Positions 1 through 5,760 of a stretch of DNA of 6,850 bases are shown piece after piece. Source of the DNA: Desulfobacterales bacterium (GTDB taxonomy: Bacteria > Desulfobacterota > Desulfobacteria > Desulfobacterales > C00003060); the NCBI GenBank assembly GCA_020347085.1, contig CP070769.1, positions 1,911,910 to 1,918,759 on the forward strand. The letters run 5' to 3'. The notes below the pieces were generated by a model. The model searched no databases. It saw nothing but the letters and a program-made list of their open reading frames with translations, and was not told the DNA's origin. The position numbers and the translations under genes were made by a program. Each line of letters opens with the position of its first letter. The first letter of the stretch is position 1.

Positions 1-1
1 A

Positions 2-778
2 ACCACTGACTTTTTGAGGGTAGCCAAGGAATTTGAAATGTTGGGCTTTTATGAGCCATATAGCTTAAACCAAATCAAGGCCATCGTCCCTTTGAGCTTT
101 AATGAACAGGAAGCACGACGATTTGAGATGGTGGTGCACAGCTTGCAGTCAAACTTTGACACCTATGTAACGAGAAATGCCCTCCGGTTCCCCGACGTTC
201 AGCTCAAGAGGCTTCGTGGATATATCTCAATCGTCCTTCATCTCTTGGAGTTAACACGTCGGCTTCTGCACTACTATGAACGGCACCTTCTTGAGGTGGG
301 CTATAAGAACATTTACAGAGCAGTCCGCCACAAATTGACCCGGGCTGTTAGTCCCAAAGAGATGCTTGATCGCATCGTCAACTACGGTCTTTATTACATC
401 TGGTATTTCTTGGTACAGAGCCAGGATCTCGTACAAAAGGTCTTAAATGAAAACATGGAACAAGGTTCCATTTGTGTAGGCATACCACAAGAGCTTGGTT
501 TTCACAGTCGGCCCTGTATGTTGGTGGCCAAGATCGTCCAGCACTATGGTGGACAGGTGGAACTGTGGGTGGATTCTGATCGATTCGATGCGAGCAGTGT
601 CCTGGACATCCAGTGGGCAGGGGGCAAGATTCAGAAAGAGGAAATCAATGAGGTTACATTCAAGGGAGACATGCGCGCCTTAAGAGACATCCAGGTTCTG
701 GCAGGCGTAAACTACGGTGAGGACTCAATGGGCAAAGGGATTCCGCTTCCTAAAGAACTCAACTATTTGAAGCAATAA
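2..778 (+). CDS. HPr-like phosphocarrier-domain protein, 5' end outside window
   Basis: The frame is open from base 2, with no stop before the TTG at 14, so the gene probably begins upstream and that TTG is only an internal leucine. Residue numbers here count from the TTG. Residues 1-148 are rich in aromatic and basic residues and look mostly helical (for example 69-97 and 120-146); I do not recognise this part. Residues about 150-231 resemble HPr, the phosphocarrier of the PEP-dependent sugar phosphotransferase system. GFHSRP matches the active-site GLHTRP motif, placing the phosphorylatable histidine at 164. S195, in DASS, sits where HPr has the regulatory Ser46. A 23-residue tail follows. 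Free HPr is about 85-90 residues, so this is a fusion. It could be a phosphorylation-responsive regulator rather than a sugar-transport carrier, but that is inference. The HPr-like domain is fairly secure; the function is unknown. The gene is followed by ispD on the same strand after 115 bases. Confidence 0.72.
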   Translation, partial: TTDFLRVAKEFEMLGFYEPYSLNQIKAIVPLSFNEQEARRFEMVVHSLQSNFDTYVTRNALRFPDVQLKRLRGYISIVLHLLELTRRLLHYYERHLLEVGYKNIYRAVRHKLTRAVSPKEMLDRIVNYGLYYIWYFLVQSQDLVQKVLNENMEQGSICVGIPQELGFHSRPCMLVAKIVQHYGGQVELWVDSDRFDASSVLDIQWAGGKIQKEEINEVTFKGDMRALRDIQVLAGVNYGEDSMGKGIPLPKELNYLKQ

Positions 779-893
779 GCAATAAGAGCGTTTCACCTCT
801 TCCAGATTGGGAGCCCTTGATAGGTTAAACCGGATGGATACCACATAAAGAAACAATACCCCACTAAAGACCAGATAACCTGTAGATTGAGCC
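779..893 (+). other. Intergenic gap between the HPr-like gene and ispD
   Basis: These 115 bases hold no open frame worth calling, no tRNA and no convincing terminator. TTGATA at 817-822 resembles a -35 box, but no well-spaced -10 box follows. A short imperfect palindrome, GGTTAAACC (823-831), has no room for a loop and no T-run. Whether ispD has its own promoter here or is read through from the HPr-like gene cannot be decided by eye. Confidence 0.5.
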
Positions 894-1595
894 ATGAGTG
901 ACCCAACAAGAAAGGTTGCTGCAGTTATTGTAGGGGCAGGGGAGGGGGCCCGAATGACGACTCAAGCCAAAAAGCAATACATGATGCTGGGAGATCGTCC
1001 AGTGCTGGCCCATACGCTTCTTGCCTTTGAAAAATGCGGTGAGATTGAGGAGATATTCCTCGTCATTCCTGAGGGTGATGATCATTTCTGCAAGAAAGAG
1101 ATAATTGACCCGGTGAGACCAAAGAAACCGATTCATCTGGTTTCAGGGGGAGCTACGAGACAGGAATCGGTCTTCAATGGGCTAAAAGCCATTGACGCCA
1201 AGTTCAATCTTGTTGTTATCCATGACGGAGTCCGGCCTTTTGTAAAGATTGAACAGATCGCTGATTGTGTTAGAGTGGCTAAAAAATACGGCGGCTGCAT
1301 CCTTGCCCTGACGGCAAGCGACACCGTGAAAACCGTGGACGAAGATGACCGTGTGATTGCAACACTGAAGCGTGATATGATCAGGATGGCGCAAACGCCG
1401 CAGGCATTTGATTATGATCTTATCTCAGGAGCACACGCGATTGCTCAGAAAGAAGCTTATCTAGCGAACGATGACGCTGAATTAGTAGAACAGCGCGGTG
1501 ACGTGGTGAAAGTCATTCCAGGGGACCCATACAACATCAAGATCACTACACCGGAAGATCTTAAGCTGGCAGAAGCTCTGATAGCAAGAATATAG
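894..1595 (+). CDS. ispD: 2-C-methyl-D-erythritol 4-phosphate cytidylyltransferase (IspD)
   Basis: This cytoplasmic enzyme transfers CMP from CTP to 2-C-methyl-D-erythritol 4-phosphate, the third step of the MEP isoprenoid pathway. At 233 residues it has the normal family length. The nucleotide-binding loop is at residues 12-20 (GAGEGAR), with R20 and K27 at the positions of the catalytic Arg and Lys of E. coli IspD. Also visible are SGGATRQESV (84-93), HDGVRP (110-115, D111), QTPQAF (167-172), DDAELVE (193-199) and NIKITTPEDL (214-223, K216). ATG 894 is the only reasonable start: an in-frame TGA lies at 888-890 and no later start fits before the loop. No strong ribosome binding site is visible. 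The loop departs from the usual form (VGAG for AAG, AKKQY for PKQY), though the catalytic residues remain. ispF, often the next gene, is absent; the - strand pyrD follows after 17 bases. Confidence 0.96.
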   Translation: MSDPTRKVAAVIVGAGEGARMTTQAKKQYMMLGDRPVLAHTLLAFEKCGEIEEIFLVIPEGDDHFCKKEIIDPVRPKKPIHLVSGGATRQESVFNGLKAIDAKFNLVVIHDGVRPFVKIEQIADCVRVAKKYGGCILALTASDTVKTVDEDDRVIATLKRDMIRMAQTPQAFDYDLISGAHAIAQKEAYLANDDAELVEQRGDVVKVIPGDPYNIKITTPEDLKLAEALIARI

Positions 1596-1612
1596 CTATA
1601 GAGAAAAGCCCT

Positions 1613-2563
1613 TCACTCCTGCCTGCTGATCCTCAGGCTTCCAATAATCTGGCCGATATCCCTGATGTTATTTTCAACAAGATAAGAACCAAGGCCGTCC
1701 ACAATCTCCTCGGTTGCGTGTGGGTTGATAAAATTGGCAGTACCAACCTGGACGGCACGCGCTCCCACAATCAAAAACTCCAGGGCATCCATGGCGTCCA
1801 TGATCCCACCTATGCCAATCACCGGAACGTCCACCGCCTGCGCGACCTCCCACACCATTCGCAGGGCAACCGGTTTGATGGCAGGTCCGGAAAGCCCTCC
1901 TGTGACGTTGGCAAGTTTGGGCCGCCGCGTTGCCACATCCACGGCCATTCCGGTGATCGTATTGATAAGGGAGACTGCATTGGCGCCTGCTTCCACGACA
2001 CGCCGGGCGATGGCCTTAATATCGGAGACATTTGGCGAAAGTTTGACAATCAAGGGGAGACCGGCCTTTTCCCTCACGGCTTTGACTACCTCAAAAGCCA
2101 TCTCAGGGTCGGTTCCAAAGGCTATCCCTCCCGCCTTAACATTGGGGCAAGAGATATTCACCTCAATGCCGGCTATGCCTTCTATGCCCTGGATCTGTTC
2201 AGCCAGCTCAGCATAGGCTTTAATCTCGGTACCATAGATATTCAAGATGATGGGGGTATGCAGTTCTTTTAGAAATGGGAGTTTTTCTTGCACAAAGGCT
2301 TCCAGGCCCATGTTTTCAAGGCCGATCGCATTCAGCATCCCCCCGCAAGTCTCCGCGGTCCTGGGAGGAGGATTACCCGCACAGGGTTTGAGCGAAAGGC
2401 CCTTGACGACGATGCCTCCCAGCTTTTTCAGATCAACCAGGCCGGCAAACTCTTCTCCATATCCGAACGTGCCTGAGGCGGTCATAACCGGGTTCTTCAT
2501 GAGAATTCCAGCCACCTCGACGGCAAGGTTAGGTCGCTCGGTATCTGCACTCACGTCCGGCAT
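1613..2563 (-). CDS. pyrD: Dihydroorotate dehydrogenase, class 1B catalytic subunit (PyrD)
   Basis: PyrD oxidises dihydroorotate to orotate in pyrimidine synthesis, using FMN. Class 1B members normally pair with PyrK, an FAD and iron-sulfur subunit that passes electrons to NAD+. From ATG 2563 the protein has 316 residues, close to the family's 300-310. Motifs, numbered from this start: VVKG (51-54), NPPPRTAE (64-71), GGMLNAIGLENMG (74-86), NISCPNVKAGG (136-146, with the catalytic Cys at 139 typical of class 1), VKLSPN (173-178), INT (200-202), GGLSGPAIKP (222-231), GIGGI (250-254) and GTANF (275-279). An upstream GTG at 2623 would add 20 unconserved residues and overlap the dxs stop by 14 bases; I prefer ATG 2563 because family homology begins just after it, but neither start has a good ribosome binding site. 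It lies 46 bases after dxs as the last gene of the - strand run. No pyrK is in the window. Confidence 0.95.
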   Translation of the reverse strand: MPDVSADTERPNLAVEVAGILMKNPVMTASGTFGYGEEFAGLVDLKKLGGIVVKGLSLKPCAGNPPPRTAETCGGMLNAIGLENMGLEAFVQEKLPFLKELHTPIILNIYGTEIKAYAELAEQIQGIEGIAGIEVNISCPNVKAGGIAFGTDPEMAFEVVKAVREKAGLPLIVKLSPNVSDIKAIARRVVEAGANAVSLINTITGMAVDVATRRPKLANVTGGLSGPAIKPVALRMVWEVAQAVDVPVIGIGGIMDAMDALEFLIVGARAVQVGTANFINPHATEEIVDGLGSYLVENNIRDIGQIIGSLRISRQE

Positions 2564-2609
2564 TCTCTGATCTTTGGGTTCGTTGGCGTGACAAGATCGG
2601 AGTCCGTTT

Positions 2610-4490
2610 TCAGCGTTGTCCACGGACCATATCTTTAATAGACTTCACAATGGACGCTGCATCAATCCCGTACTTTGTGCGTAGTATTTCTTGTGAGCCG
2701 TGTTCTACAAAGGTATCGGGAATCCCAAGCCGTACGAATCGCTTGGTTGTGATTCCCGCGTCTGCAAGGCACTCGAGGACCGCGCTGCCAAAGCCACCCT
2801 GCAGTACATTCTCCTCAACGGTCAACACATACGGAATCTCCGTGGCCAGTCGGGTAATCAACGTGTCATCCAGCGGTTTTAAAAAACGGCAGTTCACCAC
2901 TGTCGCTGAAATGCCTTGATCTTCAAGTTGTTTTCCAGCCTCAACAGCCACCATGACTGTGGCGCCAATAGCCAGGATGACTGCATCGGTTCCTGTGGTC
3001 AGGATCTCTGCCTTTCCTATGGGCAGCATTTGCATTTCTTTTTCAATAGGGACCCCGACTCCCGAGCCTCTCGGATATCTGAAGGCAATGGGTCCAGGAT
3101 GTGTCACAGCAGTACTCAACATGTGTCGCAATTCGTTTTCGTCTTTGGGCGCCATGACCACCATGTTGGGCAAGCCGCGTAAATAACTGAGATCAAAGAG
3201 GCCGTGATGCGTGGGACCATCCTCACCCACGATGCCTCCTCGGTCCATGGCAAACACGACCGGATGGCCTTCAAGGCACACATCGTGCAGGATCTGATCA
3301 TAGGCCCGCTGCAAGAAGGTCGAATAGATGGCTACCACCGGACGCAATCCCTCTGTGGCCAATCCGGCAGCAAAAGTCACGGCATGCTGTTCGGCAATAC
3401 CCACGTCCACGAAACGTTCAGGAAAGGCCTCGGAAAAGGCTGACAGTCCGGTTCCTTCCGGCATAGCTGCTGTCACAGCGACGATCTTCTCGTTTTTACG
3501 GGCCAACTCTATCAAAGTTTCTCCGAATACTTCCGTATAGGTGGGTGGTTTCTGTTTTGCAGAGATGCCGTTGCCCGTCTCGATTTCAAATAACCCGACC
3601 CCGTGAAAATACGTCGGGTTCTGCTCTGCGGGAGGATAACCTTTGCCTTTTGTCGTTGTTACGTGAAACAGAACGGGCTTGTTCATCTCCCGGACATTTT
3701 GCAGCGTGTCGATCAGGTGGTCCAGTCGATGGCCTTTTATGGGCCCGAAGTAATTAAAATTGAATGCCTCAAACAGCATGCCCGGCGTCACAAACGCCTT
3801 GAATGACTCCTCGGTTCGTTTGGCCAAGTTGTAAACGTCATCTCCAAACCTTGGAAGGGATTTTAAGAAATCTTTGAGTTCTTCCCGCAGGGCCAAAAAA
3901 TGTTTCGCCGAGAGTTTTCTGCTTAAAAACGAAGACAGCACCCCTACATTGCGAGCAATGGACATCTCATTGTCATTCAAGATGACAATCAAGCCCTTTT
4001 GAAGATCGCCGGTTTGGTTCAACCCTTCATAAGCAAGGCCGCCGGTCATGGAACCGTCGCCGATCACGGTAATAATCTTACCGTTGTCTTTCTTCAAACA
4101 CCTTCCAAAGGCAATGCCCAGTCCCGCAGAAATAGACGTGCTGGCATGCCCTGTTGAAAAGGCATCATAAGGACTTTCACTCATGCGAGTGAAGCCGCTC
4201 AGGCCGCCGTGTTGACGAAGGCTATGAAATCGGTCTTTTCGCCCTGTCAAGAGTTTGTAGGCATAGGCCTGATGGCCGACATCCCATATGATCTTGTCGT
4301 TTGGTGGATCAAAAACGTAGAGCAAGGCTATGGTCAATTCGACCACGCCCAGACTGGGTGCCAGATGTCCACCCGTTCGGGACACGGTTTCGATGATCAC
4401 CTTTCGGATCTCTCTGGCCAGTTTTGGAAGGTCAGACCGCTCCAGGCGTTTGAGGTCTTGTGGAGAATTTATTTGATCTAAGTATTTCAC
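2610..4490 (-). CDS. dxs: 1-deoxy-D-xylulose-5-phosphate synthase (DXS)
   Basis: DXS condenses pyruvate with glyceraldehyde 3-phosphate, releasing CO2, to make 1-deoxy-D-xylulose 5-phosphate, the first and often rate-limiting step of the MEP pathway and a precursor for thiamine and pyridoxal. It needs thiamine diphosphate and Mg2+. Numbering from the upstream ATG at 4508 (632 residues): TGGH (45-48), DVGHQAY (76-82), GHAS (120-123), the cofactor/Mg motif GDG (150-152) through NDNEMSI (178-184), KGKGYPP (287-293), DVGIAEQHAVTF (368-379, with E373 matching the catalytic Glu of E. coli), DRGGIVGEDGPTHHG (422-436) and YPRG (478-481). All expected motifs are intact. I place the start at GTG 4490 (626 residues): AAGG lies 5 bases before it, and known family members begin near KYLDQINSP. 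ATG 4508 lacks a well-spaced ribosome binding site. dxs follows ispA by about 80 bases and precedes pyrD. Confidence 0.96.
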   Translation of the reverse strand: MKYLDQINSPQDLKRLERSDLPKLAREIRKVIIETVSRTGGHLAPSLGVVELTIALLYVFDPPNDKIIWDVGHQAYAYKLLTGRKDRFHSLRQHGGLSGFTRMSESPYDAFSTGHASTSISAGLGIAFGRCLKKDNGKIITVIGDGSMTGGLAYEGLNQTGDLQKGLIVILNDNEMSIARNVGVLSSFLSRKLSAKHFLALREELKDFLKSLPRFGDDVYNLAKRTEESFKAFVTPGMLFEAFNFNYFGPIKGHRLDHLIDTLQNVREMNKPVLFHVTTTKGKGYPPAEQNPTYFHGVGLFEIETGNGISAKQKPPTYTEVFGETLIELARKNEKIVAVTAAMPEGTGLSAFSEAFPERFVDVGIAEQHAVTFAAGLATEGLRPVVAIYSTFLQRAYDQILHDVCLEGHPVVFAMDRGGIVGEDGPTHHGLFDLSYLRGLPNMVVMAPKDENELRHMLSTAVTHPGPIAFRYPRGSGVGVPIEKEMQMLPIGKAEILTTGTDAVILAIGATVMVAVEAGKQLEDQGISATVVNCRFLKPLDDTLITRLATEIPYVLTVEENVLQGGFGSAVLECLADAGITTKRFVRLGIPDTFVEHGSQEILRTKYGIDAASIVKSIKDMVRGQR

Positions 4491-4495
4491 TGTAA

Positions 4496-4499
4496 CCTT
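4496..4499 (-). promoter_or_regulatory. Probable ribosome binding site for dxs GTG start
   Basis: On the - strand AAGG ends 5 bases before GTG 4490. No comparable purine-rich motif stands at a suitable distance before the alternative ATG at 4508; the nearest, TTAGGG, is about 22-24 bases away. This is the main sequence argument for the shorter DXS. Confidence 0.45.
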
Positions 4500-4570
4500 G
4501 TGGCCCATATGGGCATTATTCTAGGAGCCCTAAGTACCTCAGCTTGATTTGCTTCTGGCACGCGATAGGC

Positions 4571-5464
4571 TCATTTGTCTCTTTCAACAATATACCGTGC
4601 TATGGCGGCAAGGGGCTCGCCTCTTATACCAAAGATCTTTAGCTCTTCCAAGGCACGATCGACCAATTCGCCGGCACGGACTTTAGCCTGCTCCAACCCG
4701 ATTAAAGATGGACCCGTGACCTTCTGGTGCGCCTGATCACTCCCTACAGGTTTGCCAAGCATCTCGGGTTTTCCTTCAACGTTAAGTATGTCGTCAGCCA
4801 TTTGAAACGCAAGACCGATATGTCGGCCATAACGCCCCAGGGCTGCGACCTCTTGGGAGTTCCCTCCACCAAGGAGTGCCCCAGCCTTCAAAGACGCTTC
4901 AATAAGCGCCCCAGTCTTAAAGTGGTGAAGCCGCTCAAGTTCTTCTGAAGTGATCTCTTTGCCCTCAACAGTAAGATCCATCATTTGGCCTTGCACCATG
5001 CCGGAGTATCCTGCAGCCCGGGCAATCAGATACGCCACCTCCAGCCACTTCAATGCATCACGTCTCTGTTCGCGTCCGGCAGTCGCTATAACCTCAAAGG
5101 CAACCGTGAGCAATGCGTCTCCGGCCAATATGGCAGTTGCTTCATCAAATGCCTTGTGAGATGTTGGTTTGCCGCGGCGAAGGTCGTCATCGTCCATGGC
5201 CGGGAGATCGTCGTGGATCAGCGAATAGGTGTGAATAAGCTCCAGAGCGCACGCAGCTGATATCACATCGGCCTCAGAGCCGCCTACGGCCTCCGAAGCT
5301 GCCATACATAGGATGGGGCGCAACCGTTTGCCCCCGGCTTCAAGAGAATAACGCATGGCTGCAACCAAGCGGGTAGGGTAGGGCTCCGTGCGGTCCCAAA
5401 GTTGATCAAGGGCAGCATTGACGGTCTGCTGTTTAGCTTTCAGGTAAGCTTTAAGGTCAAACAT
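4571..5464 (-). CDS. ispA: Short-chain polyprenyl diphosphate synthase (farnesyl/geranylgeranyl type)
   Basis: This trans-isoprenyl diphosphate synthase adds isopentenyl diphosphate units to an allylic primer, giving C15 or C20 products for quinone tails and undecaprenyl carrier lipids. Numbered from ATG 5464 (297 residues): GGKRLRP (44-50); the first Asp-rich motif, DDLPAMDDDDLRRGKPT (85-101), with the two-residue insertion typical of bacterial farnesyl synthases; GQMMDL (159-164); KT (183-184); and the second Asp-rich motif, FQMADDILN (220-228). The residues just before the first motif (TYSLIH) are very close to E. coli IspA (AYSLIH), which suggests C15, but chain length cannot be settled by reading. 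The second motif ends in Asn where Asp is usual, and KVTGP replaces the common K-x-T-Tyr/Phe-P. A TTG at 5473 would add three residues; ATG 5464 fits family N termini (MFDLKAYL). No clear ribosome binding site is seen, and xseB ends 47 bases upstream. Confidence 0.94.
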   Translation of the reverse strand: MFDLKAYLKAKQQTVNAALDQLWDRTEPYPTRLVAAMRYSLEAGGKRLRPILCMAASEAVGGSEADVISAACALELIHTYSLIHDDLPAMDDDDLRRGKPTSHKAFDEATAILAGDALLTVAFEVIATAGREQRRDALKWLEVAYLIARAAGYSGMVQGQMMDLTVEGKEITSEELERLHHFKTGALIEASLKAGALLGGGNSQEVAALGRYGRHIGLAFQMADDILNVEGKPEMLGKPVGSDQAHQKVTGPSLIGLEQAKVRAGELVDRALEELKIFGIRGEPLAAIARYIVERDK

Positions 5465-5511
5465 GAAGGGCAATAGGAGCGAGAAAAAGGATTTAGAGCA
5501 ATGTATTATTC

Positions 5512-5760
5512 TTACGCCGTGGAATCATCTTCGCTGCTTTCGGGCGAAAACGGCTGCTCGTGAACGTTGCCTTCCTCGTCCTTGAGAAGAATAGAGACCT
5601 TTTTCTCTGTCTCATCTAACTTGTTTGAGCAAAACTTTGACAGCTTGACACCTTCTTGAAACTTTTTCAAGGCCTCATCCAGCGACAAGTCCCCACCTTC
5701 CAGTTCCTGGATAATGGCTTCGAGGCGTTTCATAGCATTCTCAAATGTTTGTTTGGCCAT
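5512..5760 (-). CDS. xseB: Exodeoxyribonuclease VII small subunit (XseB)
   Basis: XseB is the small subunit of exonuclease VII, which degrades single-stranded DNA from both ends into short oligonucleotides; several XseB copies bind the XseA C-terminal region. The protein is 82 residues, normal for the family. The pattern is FENAMKRLEAIIQELEGGDL (6-25) with SLDEALKKFQEGVKLSKFC (26-44) and a second helix to about 58, as expected for the two-helix coiled hairpin. An acidic tail (residues 61-82, including PESSEDD) is probably disordered. The frame stays open upstream to 5832, but that extension lies inside xseA and has no family resemblance. ATG 5760 has a good ribosome binding site and gives a 20-base overlap with the end of xseA, suggesting translational coupling and matched subunit production. 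Confidence 0.95.
   Translation of the reverse strand: MAKQTFENAMKRLEAIIQELEGGDLSLDEALKKFQEGVKLSKFCSNKLDETEKKVSILLKDEEGNVHEQPFSPESSEDDSTA

Noticed and set aside
817..849. Possible sigma-70 promoter before ispD (TTGATA 817-822, CATAAA 844-849)
   Set aside because: The spacing is 21 bases, too long for a normal promoter, and the -10-like box matches only 4 of 6 positions.
864..1136. 90-residue - strand frame across the ispD start
   Set aside because: It overlaps confident ispD coding sequence and has no recognisable features or ribosome binding site worth noting.
1621..1638. GCCTG/CAGGC hairpin as a shared terminator
   Set aside because: The stem is only 5 pairs, lies inside pyrD coding sequence, and is not directly followed by a T-run in either direction.
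1718..2272. Long open frames on the + strand (184 and 163 residues) opposite pyrD
   Set aside because: They lie wholly within a well-supported pyrD on the other strand, have compositions typical of antisense reading (rich in His, Gly, Ser, Pro and Thr), and resemble no family.
2623..2623. GTG start giving a 336-residue PyrD overlapping dxs
   Set aside because: The 20 added residues are not family-like, and no clear ribosome binding site precedes it. It remains possible, since ATG 2563 also lacks a strong site.
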